Both the position numbers and the translations under genes were made by a program. The notes below the pieces were generated by a model. The model searched no databases and had not been told where the DNA came from. It saw only the letters and a list, made by a program, of their open reading frames with translations. DNA of 64,000 nt, from positions 248,001 through 312,000 of the forward strand of contig CM067584.1 of NCBI GenBank assembly GCA_034336665.1, read 5' to 3'. Shown one piece after another: positions 1 through 11,915 of the stretch. The DNA comes from Luscinia megarhynchos (lineage: Eukaryota > Chordata > Aves > Passeriformes > Turdidae). Positions within the stretch are counted from its first letter, which is position 1; every line of letters starts with the position of its first letter.

Positions 1-297
1 CTCAGGGACTTACCTGCACTCTGTCACAACAGTCCAAGGAAACTTTACTGAGGACATTCCCCAGCTTTATTTTGGTTGTTTCTTCGTGGTTCTGTTCAAA
101 AGGGAAGGACAGGACTGCAGGTCAGGGTTTTCCTCAGATGCAGCACAGACATTACTGGCATAAATTTCAATGCTGAAATGTTATTGGCCGGCGTCTCTTG
201 CTCAAAATTTCCATTTTAAATCCAAGAGCTGTCTCTGCTGTGATGTGAATCATTGATCTGAGCACTGGATGTCCAACAGACTAAATCAAAACTTCAC

Positions 298-398
298 ATC
301 CAGGGGTGGTGTCTAGGGAATGGCATTCTCACCCTTGGCAGGGGAGTGGAATGAGATGGTCCCTTCCAATGGGCCCAAACCATCCCATGATCCTATAA
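298..398 (+). mobile_element. CR1 LINE 3'-end fragment
   Basis: This short piece carries the usual avian CR1 tail: a 'gatggtcccttccaa' block, then 'accatcccatgatcctat'. CR1 copies are typically truncated at the 5' end, so only the last 100 bp remain. It is diverged, so an old insertion. Confidence 0.6.
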
Positions 399-1387
399 TT
401 GCTTTGGGTCTGGGATCCATAGCTCCTTTCCAATCTTGTTTTCTTGGCATGTTTTGAGTTTAGCTTTTATAACATAAAAAAAGAAAATTAAAAATAAAAA
501 TAGCCTGCCTTGCATTAGATTAATAACATTCTGTGTGGATCCCACAGATGGAGTCCAGCAGTTAAGAAGAACCCAGCACTCCTGTATATGGATAATATGG
601 ATAATATCTTTCACTGGATTAGATTAAATAAAAATGGAACGTGTGCTATTTCAGCAGCAGCCTAGGAGGTGAGTGGAAACTCCCCCAAAATAAGCAAAAA
701 AAAAGTTAACAATTCACCAACAGTGGGGTTTTTTTGCTTCTCCCTCTGGAATATGGAATGGTAACTGTGGGGAGGAGCTGGGCAGACCATGGGTTTCACT
801 CTGTGAGGTGAGGAAAGCAAGTGTGAGCAGCTCTTGGTTCAAATGCCACCTACACCACCTGGTGGGAAACTCCGGCTCCCGACCCACAATTTATCATTAT
901 CTCAGAGACACCCCTGGCTCGCTGTTCCCCTCAATGTCAGGTGGAAGTCGAGTCAGAAAAAAACGTGTTTCTTTCTCCGAAACGGGCTCTGCCAGCCGAG
1001 CTCAACCCCCCGCTTTGTCATTGCAAAATGAAGGCAGGAAGAATTTGCACGGAGTTTAATTAGTGCAAAGTGCTCTCGGTAGCTGAGAGAGCTCTAGGTC
1101 CGAGCATCTCGGGCCAAACACTCAAACACTCAAACACCGAGGCTCCAGCCAGCGACCCGCGCGGCAGAGCCGCTGCTGTGCCGGTATCGGGGCAGGAGCA
1201 GCAGCGCTCGGGATCCACGGCGTGAATAAATCAGGACGTGAGCAGCAGAGATCTGCGTGCCTGCCGAGCTCTTGCGTCCCTGCTGCTCCTCTCACCGTGG
1301 TTTCCCCTCTGGCAGCTTTTGGAGACAGGGGACCTTTCTTTAGCTTTGGGTTTGCGAAATATTTAGTAAGCGGAGACGAGGTTGTGG

Positions 1388-1597
1388 CAGCCAGGAGAGT
1401 GCAAACCACCAGGAGAGTGCAAGCCACCAGGAAAGTATAAACAACCAGGGGAGTCCAAACAACCAGGAGAGTGCAAACCACCAGGAGAATGCAAACAGCG
1501 AGGAGAATGCAAACAACCACGAGAATGCAAACGACCAGGAGAGTGCAAACGACCAGTAGAGTACAAACAACCAGTAGAGTACAAACAACCCATCCCA
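1388..1597. repeat. 18-bp tandem repeat
   Basis: About eleven or twelve imperfect copies of an 18-bp unit close to 'aaccaggagagtgcaaac'. Because the unit is a multiple of three, both strands stay open and give spurious reading frames (a PGECKQ-type repeat on the plus strand). No start context, splice signal or homology supports translation. Confidence 0.85.
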
Positions 1598-4500
1598 GGT
1601 CCCTCTCTCGTTCGTCCCTATAGCATGGCTCAAGCCATGCTAGCCACGGGACACTCATCCCAAGCTGTCAGGAATACAGAGCATGGGAGCGTGCTCCAGA
1701 GTGCTCCCGGTGGCACTAACTCAGCTGGACAGCCTGTGTTCTTCAGGAGAAGGCAGTTTTCCTGCTGCTGCTCTGTCTGGTACCTCAGGGCTGTACCAAA
1801 GAAATGAGATTTCACTTGCTGAGTCAGGGGCAAAGCCTGTGTTTGACAGGGCTGAGTCATCTCTCTGCGTTCATCCCCAGGCTGCTTCCCAAAAGCACAG
1901 CTCCTGAAATGAGCCCAGAGCCCTCGTATTCTGGGGAGAGTGGGGGCAGGAGGGGGTTAGGACAGCAGCCTGGGTTTGTCCTGCCAGGCTTTCCTTGTCA
2001 GGATGCTGAGTCTCTGGGGCCACATCTGGCTCGGGGGCATTGAGGCAGCAGCAGAGGCATGGCGGGAGCCCAGGGCTGATGGCTCCCGATAATTTTGCTC
2101 TCCTGGGCACACTCACCCCGGAGTTCTGTTCCATTAGATCTTCTCCCCAATGGATGAACCCTGAGGCATCTGCAGGGATGGTCTTCAAGGGGGAGACAAG
2201 CTGGGATTTGTCACCTTGTGTCACATTCACGTGTGGCTGCTCAAAGCTCTGGCAATAAAGAGCAGCTGCCACGGGCAAATGTGGATAAGCAGGACCAGAG
2301 CAGCTCATTCCCACTTAAACTACTTTCAGAGTGAGGTGGACATGGTGCCCAAAACAATTTTGAAGTCCATTAGAAGAATTTTATAGCACAGAATAAAAGA
2401 GGTTTTCTTAAGGCGCCTGCACTGGGAGTTCAAGTGAAGGTCCTTCACTCTGCTCAGCACAGGCAGCAGCGCCTGGTGGCTGCTTACTCATCCCTCAGCA
2501 GAGAAGTGAGAGCAGAGACTCAGTCCCTGCTCTAACCCACTTGCAAGTCATTCCCCAAAATCATCCTCAGAGAGGAAGGATGGGCTTGGGTCACTTTTAC
2601 CCTGTGACTCATTTAATCCCTCGTGTGAGCACATAGCAACAAAACCACACAGTGACATCAGGAGTGACACAGACACACCAGCCTCCTCCAGCAAGGGGCA
2701 CAAAGCAAAATAAACAAGTACTGAGACATGAGTTAGACCAGGAGCCCTCTACAAAGCAGCTGCTGAAACTGAACTGCCCAAATCCCTCTGGGCAGACCCT
2801 GGGAGTGGTCACTCACACACTGAAAAGCAGTACTCCCAGAGGCAGAGGGAGAACTGGGCCCAAAGCAGAGCTCCAGGGGCAGGTCCAGCTCTGGGACTGA
2901 TTGTGGAGACACCCTCAGTTCCTCCTTGCCCTGGCAGCTGGAGCAAGGCTTGTCACGGGGGTGCAGAGCAGGCAATTATAGAAGCAGGGATGCCACAGGG
3001 CTGGCCAGGCTCTCTATTTATAGTTCCCTGCCAGCACAGCTCTCCCTCTGTGCTCCTGCTCACAGGTGAAGGCACAGGCCATGCTCTGAAAGGCTCACAG
3101 GCCAAGTGAAAACAGAAAGAGGAAGGACTAGCTACCCCTTTTATGATGAGAACCAAGAATCAGAGATGAAATGACAAAAAAGAAATCCACAGAGAGCCTG
3201 GAACAATGAACTCCAACTTCTCCCCCCAAAATTGCCCTGTAGTTGGTTAACCTCTTCCCTGCCTGAAGTGCTATCTCTCTGCCATTCTTAATTGGTGTCA
3301 GTGAAGTGTTCTGCAAGCTGTGGCCCCTCTTGCCACTGTTGAATTGTTTCCAGCAGAGGTGGGAGAAGGGCTCTGGGCCTGCCTGTCCTCCTGAACTCGT
3401 GGCAGGGTGGGAGACAGCAGCCCAGACAGCATCCTGGACACTTCCCCTGCCCCATGATCCACTCCAGAGTGAGCCTCTGCCAGCTCCAGGGGTTCAGGGT
3501 GGCAGCTGCCAGGGGTCCAAGTCAAAGAGTTGCCATTGTTTCATGGGGAGGATTAAACGACGAGCTGTTTGTGAGCTGAACTTTGAATTGTCTCCCCAGT
3601 GATCTGAAACGCAATCACGCAACAAATAGAGACCTCTACAAATACTCTTTTTGTGTTCAAAGCTGGAGACCTTCCACTGGTTTATTTTTAGGCATGCATT
3701 TGCACTGGCCCTCTTACAATCCTGCCTCTGTTCTTGTGCAACAAAAGACAGAGGGGATTCACTTGACCTCCAGTATCAAATACAGAAAAAAATAAGGCAT
3801 TTGTCTGGAAAAGAACCACCCAAAATAGCAAGGAAGAGGTCATGCTGTGATATGGACTGTTAATGTTGAGAGACAAGAAAAGTGAGGATTATAGGAGCTG
3901 GCAGACTTCTTCTAATGACACATTAATGAAAACTGCTAGAAAATTATATGGTGATGCTAATTAGTATTCGTAGGTTTAGGGACCTGAGATCTTTCCCTTG
4001 TACACTAAACATGTGCCTGAGAGTAAGAAATAATCCCTGCTGAGGTAAGTTCTCAGTTTTCTTCAAGGATTTGTTCTCGATCCAGAGCATTTCCTTCGCT
4101 ACACCTGGCTTTAGCTGAGAAACTGATGGTCCTGCATCAACCAGCTCATGTTCCCTAACCCCCTCACAGCCCCTCCTCAGGCTTCGCAACACTCTGATGT
4201 AGAAAATTATCACTACATTCATTTTCTGTCTTGCCCCTCCTTGAAGAAGCTGGGGAAAGAGCCCAGAGGACCTGACTGGATGTTTAATTTGTGTCACATC
4301 AGCAGGGCCATCTGCAACAGGCATTTCCCACTGACAAGAGAAGGAAGGTTAAAACCTCTCATGACAGGTTAACAGCATGATTTGCAGCAACAGCTTAAAT
4401 AAATGGTTGCAGGCATGAAAGAGTAGCAGGCAGCTAATCCTTTAAAGACTTAAGAGCAGCTACTACTTCAGCCCAAGTAAATATTTCAAAACAAAATTAA

Positions 4501-6705
4501 TTAGTGGTGACTAGTGGATTTGCTGCCCTTTGCTTTAACAGCCCAGGATGAAACAGTGATTCTGCCACAGAATTTTTGCTTCAGTGCCAAACCTGCTGTT
4601 TCACAGGAGCTGAAAGTCCTCTCAAAGAAGATTCATCACAGCTTTGTTTGTCTCTGTAACTGCAGAGCTGGAAAAGCTCTGCATGAACCTCATAGATCTG
4701 TGTTGCTGTGGGAGGGGAGGTCCCTTTATGCTGCCCAGGGATGAGGACAACAGCATGGATCAGAATCCAGCCCAAGTACAGTATGGAGGAAGGAAATGTC
4801 ACTTCCTGATTCTTATCAGAAGAAAGCTCTGTCCATGCAGGCCACAAAACAGAGCTCACAGTAATTGCCTTACTTCCAATTGAAAGCAGTTCCTTAATCC
4901 CTTCCCAGACACAGGAGAGCAGGGAAGGAAAAGCCTCAGGTAAACAAGTCCTGAGCCAGCACAAACCACAGTCTGACTGAGCCCACAACAGCAAACCAGT
5001 CAATTCAACCAATTGGAAACAATAATTTCTAATCAACAATTGAGTTGTTCCCCCCACGACCCTTGGCTCCACCTCAGAACAAAGCCAACTCTCTTGGGAG
5101 GCTCTGCCATGGCCTTGCTGGACTGTCTGGACTATTTTTAATCAAATCCAGCATTCCTAAAAAACCTCAAGCTGCTTTTGTACTCAGGAGGGGGAGAGGA
5201 AGTGCTGTGCATAGGCACATCCCACACAGGAGTAGGACCCAGCACCTGCATTGGAGCAGGGCAGCACAGCTGGGCCAGCACAGAGCCTGGGAAAACAGCA
5301 AAAATTGTTTCTTCTCATCAGGCTGAGAAGGCAGGAAGGGAAGGCAGGACTGGCCCGAGCTGGGAGTATGTCTGCAGTGGTTGGGAGGCCAGGGAGATGC
5401 AAGGGCTGGGGGATGTCCCCTACCTGCTGAAGGGATGCAGCTCCTGAGGACAGCAACAGCAAGAGGCCAGCTGGGAAGGCAGGACCAGCCAGAGCCCTGG
5501 AGGAGCTTTCAGGGCAGAGATCTGGAGAAGAGCAGGACAAACACTCCAAGGGAAGGGCCAGGAGAAGACTTGAGGCAAGGGTCAGGCAGAGGGGATGAGG
5601 AGCAGTCGTATCGATAGGCTGATGTCAGGACTTTTAAGGACCAGGCACGAGGGGGAGGAGTGTGGAGAGCACTTGGAGAAGCTCAGTCACAGCAGGGCAC
5701 AGCACAGATCCCTCTCGAAGTTGTGCTGAGTCATTTCTTCCTGCCCTGAGGGGTTTTTACGTGGCTTTTGTGCCACAGCAAATCTCTATTTCTGGAGGGA
5801 GCCTCTCTGTGAAGAGTGATGCTGAATTTTGCTAATTGCAGGTGACAGAAAGCAAACCTGGCTGGGCTGAGTGCTCCTCCAGAAGAGCCCCAGGGAAGCA
5901 GCAGAGATGCTGCTGCTCATTTGCTGTTTGCTCACACAAGAGCACTGGCTTCCTGGCTCTACAGCCTGGGGGTCGTAGCTTCACATCCTCTCTGTGTTGT
6001 TTCACACAACTTCTACTGAAATGTTCTCAGGACTACAGAATCCTGCTGCCCTGCCCAGCCCAGCCTCCTCACACCTTTCCCAAACAGGACAACACCCAGC
6101 CAGGCCCTGAGGATGAGGTTACCAAAAAGTGAGAGGAAATGGAATTCACTGCTGAGAAAATGTGAACAAAGAGTTACAAACTTGAATTTCCATGGGACCA
6201 GTGATGGGTTTTGCTCTTCTCCCCACCCCATGGACTTCCAGCAGCATGTGGAGAATCTCAGAGGGAAGGAGCAACAGTGATGCCAGAAGCATCTATGGCA
6301 CAAGTCTGGAGAACTGGCACCTGCTCTCCCAGGATTGGCCTGCAGAGCCTGCAGCTGCTTCCCTGCAGTGGGAATGATGTCACTGGGGAATGAATGGTTG
6401 GACTCAGTGATGTTAATGAAAGGTTTCTTAACGATTCTATGTCTCTTTACATGGATCTGTGTATGGAAATGTGCAAAATCCTCAGCGTGAGAGTCATTGT
6501 GGCTGGGAAACTGGGACAGGGCAAGGATCCCTTCAGGGCAGTGGCTTCCCCTGGCCTCACAGCTCACACACACTCCCCAGGCTGGTGAAACTCCTCCCCA
6601 TCCCTTCACCACTTCAGACAACCTAGAGCACAATTTCTGCCTCTTCTTTCAAGGGTTTATGGCACCATTTGCACAATACTTTGGATAATTCTGACTTTCT
6701 TCACT

Positions 6706-6729
6706 AAAAAAAAAAAAAAAAAAAAAAAA
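6706..6729 (+). repeat. Poly-A run (24 A)
   Basis: An uninterrupted run of 24 adenines. It could be the tail of a retroposed sequence, but no recognisable source or clear flanking duplication is visible. Confidence 0.8.
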
Positions 6730-7414
6730 GAGCACGACTAAAATCTTTGTTTTCCTAACGAATACACCAGCAGGATTTCTGGGGCAGTGCTAGTAGCTCA
6801 GGCCACAGGACTCCAGAATCACATTTCCAAATCTTTCCAACTCCATGGTGTTAAATTAAGCGGGTAATTAATTGTGAAATTACACCCTGCAACAGCAATC
6901 GAAGAATGGCATTGAGGAGACACTCATAAACCAGAGAAAAGGCTGGAATCTGCCTGCCTGTTCTTTCTCCAGAGCTTCTGTGCTTTAACACCCATCAGGC
7001 TCTATAAATGCTGACTGTTTTTCTCTGAGACAGCTGCCTTGCCTGGAATGGAGGATGCTCCACAAAGGGAGCAGCTATTCAGTGTTACTCTCATTCATAC
7101 CCTTGTCATTCCAGCCCTGCTCTAGAACCACAAACTTCCCAGGCCTTTTCCCATGCCCCTCACCATGCAGGGAGCCAGTCAGGGTCCCCAAAACCCTGAT
7201 GTCAGCTGACAGTGGTCAGAATCCCCTTTTTCTTTCCTATAAGTGTTTCTTTTTTTCCCAGTTTTAAAAAAAACCCTGTGGAGAGGACTTTTTATTCTGA
7301 TCATCCCTCACACAGGCCTGCTTATTTATCCACTGTGCTGCCTGAGGACTTTGCTTCCATAAAAGAAAAGTAAATTCATTAATTCCTTTCCTCCAAGAAC
7401 GTCAGCCTGTTCTT

Positions 7415-7497
7415 AGAATCAGAGTCACAGAATGCCCTAAGTTGAAAGGAACTCACGAGGATCATCCAAGTCCAGTCTCTTCGCCTGTCCCCTACAT
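7415..7497 (-). mobile_element. CR1 LINE fragment
   Basis: Reads as CR1 on the minus strand: 'cacagaatgccctaagttg' and 'gatcatccaagtccag' match the reverse complement of the conserved CR1 3' segment. It is short and diverged. Confidence 0.65.
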
Positions 7498-8296
7498 TTA
7501 TCCTGCTTAGGTGACCTCCCCTTCCCAACTTTCTGCATCTTCTCCCTCCCTCTTTGCTTTTTCCATCTAAACTTCCCTTCCACTTCCTCTCTCCAAATGA
7601 ACCCAGGTTCTTGTCCCCTAAGAGAGGCTGATTCACGGTTTGACGTCAGCAGCTGCTCTCCTGGCCAGAGCCAGCTGGAATTGACACATTCCAGCTGCTG
7701 CCAGCAGCAGTGTCCCTTGTCCCCTGAGCCAACCCAGCAGGTGGGGCTGGCAGCAGGGAGGGAAGATGCCCAGCTGTGCCTCCAGAGGTGGAAAGGGAGA
7801 CCCTGAATTTAACCAGCTCTTCCTCAGACTGCAGCGCTGGGATTCACACAGGGGAGTAGAGACAAGTGAGGGAAGAGATTAAAACGTTAAAAAGGGGTTA
7901 AAAAAGAGGTTAAAAAGAGGTTAAAAAAACCAGCCTGGCTCAGGGTTTGGGTTTAATCTGGAGCACTGAAGGGGGAAAAAAAAAGCAATTCTAGGAGTAC
8001 ATTCAGAGCAAGGTGTTTGTCCAGCCCTGATCTGTGGACAGCTCCATGGCCTGCTCTGCACTGTCAGTCACTCCTGCCCCCTCCTTCCAGAATGTTCAGC
8101 CCAGCCGGGGCTCAGGTGACAACTGTGGAGTGCTGTGTGTAGACTGACAATGCAGGGGCTGTTCCAGAGCTGCTGCCTCCCTCTCTCCAGCAGCACCTGG
8201 GAGCTGGAGGCAACAGCAGCCAAAGCCCAGAACAGTTTTTACTGCACTCTGACACCTGTGAAGGTGGGAAAGACACAGTTACAGAGAATATAGAAC

Positions 8297-8302
8297 TTTA
8301 TT
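8297..8302 (-). terminator. TMEM230: TMEM230 polyadenylation signal (likely)
   Basis: TTTATT on the plus strand is AATAAA on the TMEM230 strand, about 1 kb past the stop codon, followed within 20-30 nt by a plausible cleavage region. This would give a 3' UTR of about 1.05 kb (8275-9320). A second AATAAA at 8865-8870 could give a shorter transcript. Confidence 0.55.
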
Positions 8303-9320
8303 CATGTTAAATGCATCCACTTGCATCACTGCTCGTTCTCCAGGACACCGAGACACCCCAGCTCAGGAGCAGCCTGGTTTTACCTCACAGAAGTGGAGCC
8401 ATCACTCTGTTTTCCCTGAATGACACATCAGCAAAGCTGGCAAAGCAATCCAGAGGGGGTTTGTTCAGCACAAACTACTTCTCTTCACTGGCCTGGGCAG
8501 GTCTGCACAGCAAATTATCTACATAAGGACTAAAGGACTCCAAAAGACAGACAGCTGGAATCCAAGTGTCTCCAATACCCACATTTGCCAAGCCCAAGAT
8601 TTTTGGTATTTAGACACCTGAGTCTGGGTTCCAATCCTTCTCCCAGTATCCATCTGGTTGTTTAAATAACAGGCAAATTCCAACACCAGTCCTTGTGAAG
8701 GATGAGCGGGTTTTGCCAAAAGCAACAGTGGCATGGGGAAAGCTCACTTGGGAAGGGTGTGTTTGTGAGGAAATGAGCTTGGTCAGTCTGACAGGGAGCA
8801 GTGGAGCAAGTGCACTGTGTGGAAATCACTTCCTGCAAGTGCTGCTTTCCCCCTCTCATCAGACTTTATTTACTCCAGGCAAGCTCAGGACCAGTAGTTT
8901 GGAAGCATTTCTGATGGACAGAGAGCAAAAGAAGAATTTAACTATGGTCTGTGTGCAAAGGTAACCCAACAATAACCACAATCTCATGGAATGCTAAAAT
9001 AAACTCTAGAAAACACTTGCAGAGAAAACAAGTATTGCTTCTGAAACCAGCTCATCTATTTTTGGAAAATTGCAAGGATTGCAAGAGCTTCCCAGTGAGC
9101 AGAATTATGCAACCCCGAGAGGAAAAAATAAATCCCAAATTCTTTGCAATTCCTTTTGGTCAATCCCGGGCTCGAGCCCCCACCCCCAAACTGGAAAACC
9201 GGCAACACCTCGAGCCCAGGACGCAGCGCCGCGCAAGGGACACGCAGCAGCTGTGCCCTGCCAGCATCCAGGGGAACTAGCAGCTCTGACCAGCCTAATC
9301 GGGGCAGGATTAGCTGCAGC

Positions 9321-11915
9321 TCAGTCGTCGAAGTCGGGGATGTCGTCGTAGGAGTAGCCCCGGTAGCCCTTGGAGGCGTAGTAGGCAATGCGCAGGTGGT
9401 AGAAGCCGGGCAGGAACACCAGGATGCCGATGATCAGCACGGGGATGGCGCGGTCGGTCTCCTGCAGGGACACACAGCAGGCCACTTGTGGATGATACAA
9501 CTGGCCCGAGAAAGGGCCCCTGGGATCTTATACCCTGAGACAATGAAACTTGTCATGAGAAATGTTCCCCCCCTACCAAAACCCCTGTTAGCATTTAGGA
9601 TTTCTATTGGCCTTTAACTTTACTAGATGATTGGTCTTTTTTCACCTAGAATATCAAAGTAATTGGATAGTTCTCAACTTATAATTTTACTGGTTAGAAT
9701 CCCAATCTCCCCAAAACCTATAAAACCCCCTTGATGTGCTATGTATCTGGATTTTGCTGGTAGAACCCTTCGAAGAAATAAAGCTACCTTTGGAATCTCT
9801 ACAGTGACTCCCAGGATCTCATTCCTGGCTAGCTGAGAAGCTGAATTCTGCCTCGGGGGCTCCTGGAGCTATCCAGACACCATAGCAGTCCAATGCTAGA
9901 ACCACCCCAGCCCCGGCAGCTACAGGCAGTGACACCTGCAGGAGGGGCTCTCCTCCCTCTCCCACCCTGCCTGGCCTCAGGGAAGGTGCCCCTGCCTGCA
10001 ATGAGGTGATCTGTAAGGTCCTTTGAACCCAAACCATCCCCTGGTTCTGTGATCCATCCCCAAGGCCTCGTGAGCTGAGAAATAAAAATTCTGTTGCATT
10101 TGGGCTATGGGAGCAGTGAAAAGAATATGGCAACAAACTTCTTTGTGCACTGGAGAAGCAAAAAGCCCTAACCAAAAAGCCCCTTATTTAAAGAAACACT
10201 ACACTTATGTAGGATAGTTTGTGGTAACAAGGATAAGAATAATTCCATTGGTGCAAGAGAGGGACACCCTCAGTAAATATGATTTCATGAAAACAATCAC
10301 ACCTCTCACACACCCTGCAGGTGCATAATCATTGTTATAATTCTTTTCTCTTCTGTTTTCCTTGAGCAGTGTGAGAAATCCAAGCTGCTTCCCTGGTTCC
10401 CAGCAGTATCCAACAAGAAAAATCCATCTTCCTTCCATCAGAAATATCTTAGCTGTTGTCAGGCTGAGCCCTTAATCCTGTCCTGGCATCTCCTCCTTGC
10501 TGCAGGAAGCCCTCAAGGGTCCTCATCCTTCACCAAGGATTCCCCTGGACGTGCAGCCAGGGCTGGGAGCTGCGAGGGTGGCTGAGCACAAGCCCAGGGA
10601 TCTGTGCCTGGAGTGCTGCTGATAGAGCCCAGAGGCTGCTGCTGCCACAGAGATAACACAACTGCCAGCTCTGCCCTGAGCCCACAGCACAGGGCGCAGG
10701 GAGAAACACCCAGAACTGCAGGAGCAGATCCAACCACAGCCAGATGGGGAAGTGCTGCCATGCCCCACATGGGGTCTGGCAGCTCCTCCCTGTGCCTGCG
10801 CAATCTGCACGGGCTGAGATCTCTCCAGGACAGGGATGTGACCTCCCCAGGGACTCTCAGCCCTCCCTGCAGATGGCCAGCCCAGCTCTGAGCCTGCTCC
10901 AGCCAGGCTGACTTTAGGATCCCAGGGAAAGGGGGCTGCCAGCACAGCCAGGCCGTGGTGGGAATCAATTCCCTGCTCACTTCCTGTGGCTCTGAAGTTC
11001 TACACTGAGAACGATCACAGGATCCTTGAGGCTGGAAAAGCTCTTCCAGTCATCAAATCCAACCATGACCCAGCATCACCCCCAGGGTCACCACTAACAT
11101 GTCCACATCCAGGTCTTCTGAACACTCCCTGGCATGGGGACTCTACCACTGCAGCTGTGCCAGGCCTTCCCCACCCCTTCCACAACAAACCTTTCCTAAT
11201 TCTGAATGTAAACCCTCCCTTGGTGCAACTTGAGGCTGTTTCCTGTCACCTGCTGGCCAGTGGGGGCTGAGGGCAGCTCTGAGGACAGGCAGGAGCAGTG
11301 CAGAAGTGCCATGAAGCACTCACCCCTTTGCTGATGTACCCTGCCAGCAGCAGGGCTCCGATGATGATGAGGAAGGTCCCGATCATGAAGAGCACCACAG
11401 CCAGTGCGATGGCCTTGTAGGGGATTTTGGGTGGGCTCTTCTTGAACTGGATGGAAAAACCCAAATATTGAGCAGCTGAACTCAGCACAGCTCCCCTCCC
11501 AGCGCAGCACAGATGGCAGAGGTGACACAGGACAGAGCTGCTGCAGCAGCTCTGCTGCCAGGCTCTGTAAAGGCCCCTCCAGGAGGAATTCTGCCATGGG
11601 GACCCTGCTGAGGCAGCCCTTACTCCCAGTCCTGTTCCCAGGAAGGCTCTTTGGGCTTTCCAGACGGGAAGGGCCGAGGGCTTGGTTCCCATCTGGCCTT
11701 GTCCCTCCCTGAGCTGCAGCTGCTCCACCTGAGATGCACAAGAAGCAGCTCTTGTGCAAGGCCAAGCTGTGGCTGCCCACCCTCATGGTTTTACAGCTTC
11801 GTTCCCCACTTTTTACCTGCAGGTCAATGTATCCATCATCAGTGCTGGAGAGCTTGGAATATTTGACTTTGCTACTGGGAATCCCAGCAGAGAGGTTGGT
11901 CCGCGACGGCATCAT
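9321..11915 (-). CDS. TMEM230: TMEM230, transmembrane protein 230 (complete coding region)
   Basis: A small two-helix membrane protein of secretory and recycling vesicles, implicated in synaptic vesicle and Golgi-derived trafficking. The coding exons on the minus strand are 11817-11915 (33 aa), 11324-11446 (41 aa) and 9321-9461 (46 aa plus TGA), all joined in phase 0 with GT/AG sites. The total is 120 aa, as in the human short form, and nearly every residue can be aligned. The N-terminus MMPSRTNL and the tail [10 protein letters not shown] are hallmarks. The first hydrophobic helix lies in exon 2 (roughly residues 43-67, ending [12 protein letters not shown]) and the second in exon 3 ([13 protein letters not shown]). 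The start is the first of two adjacent ATGs, preceded by a likely 3' splice site near 11945, so the 5' UTR is split, with a noncoding exon in the CpG island near 17.1 kb. An LTR begins 25 bp upstream of the last exon, and intron 1 holds a 2.3-kb minisatellite. Identification is firm. Confidence 0.97.
9487..9880 (+). mobile_element. Solo LTR-like element, family L1, copy 1
   Basis: Shares an ordered set of blocks with the element at 61021: TGTGGATG at the left end, 'aaagtaattggat', 'caacttataa', 'tataaaacccccttgat', 'gaaataaagct', and a final 'tggctagctgag'. The TATA-like motif followed about 60-70 bp later by AATAAA, and the TG start, are what an endogenous retrovirus LTR would show. No internal retroviral genes are seen. 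It lies in TMEM230 intron 2, antisense to the gene, starting 25 bp upstream of the last exon. The right end is uncertain. Confidence 0.7.
9885..10060 (+). mobile_element. CR1 LINE 3'-end fragment
   Basis: The segment 'gatctgtaaggtcctttgaacc' followed by 'accatcccctggttctgtg' resembles a CR1 3' end. The left part is diverged and its border with the preceding LTR is unclear. Confidence 0.45.
10092..10440 (-). mobile_element. Interspersed LTR-like repeat, family L2, copy 1
   Basis: Read on the minus strand, this aligns with 37505-37840. Shared blocks in the same order are 'ggatactgctgggaaccagg', 'aattataaca.tgattatgc', 'acctgcagggtg', 'tgtagtgtttctttaaata', 'gcttctcca' and a terminal 'aaatgcaaca'. 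It starts TG and ends CA, is about 350 bp long and has no coding content, so a solo LTR is the best reading. I could not find a clean target-site duplication. Confidence 0.65.
11005..11245 (-). mobile_element. CR1 LINE fragment in TMEM230 intron 2
   Basis: A well preserved CR1 3' portion in antisense orientation: 'atcacaggatccttgaggct', 'catcaaatccaaccatgacc', then the typical 'ctaccactgcagctgtgcc' and 'cctttcctaat' blocks. Confidence 0.85.

Larger units (their letters stand above)
1..8275. other. Intergenic region, no gene recognised
   Basis: No open reading frame here looks like a known protein, and no chain of exons with splice sites could be built. The stretch holds CR1 fragments, an 18-bp tandem repeat near 1.4 kb and a 24-A run near 6.7 kb, listed separately. 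The segment around 860-1120 is less repetitive and fairly CpG-containing, and could be a regulatory or conserved noncoding element, but nothing in it proves that. The left-hand neighbour of TMEM230 may lie further out. Confidence 0.5.

Noticed and set aside
1122..1658. 178-codon minus-strand frame with VVCTLL repeats
   Set aside because: Comes from the 18-bp tandem repeat; no other coding evidence.
6706..6729. Processed pseudogene tail
   Set aside because: No recognisable gene-like sequence precedes the A run.
9310..9617. Frames over TMEM230 exon 3 in other phases
   Set aside because: The conserved C-terminus reads in a different phase on the minus strand with a proper splice acceptor.
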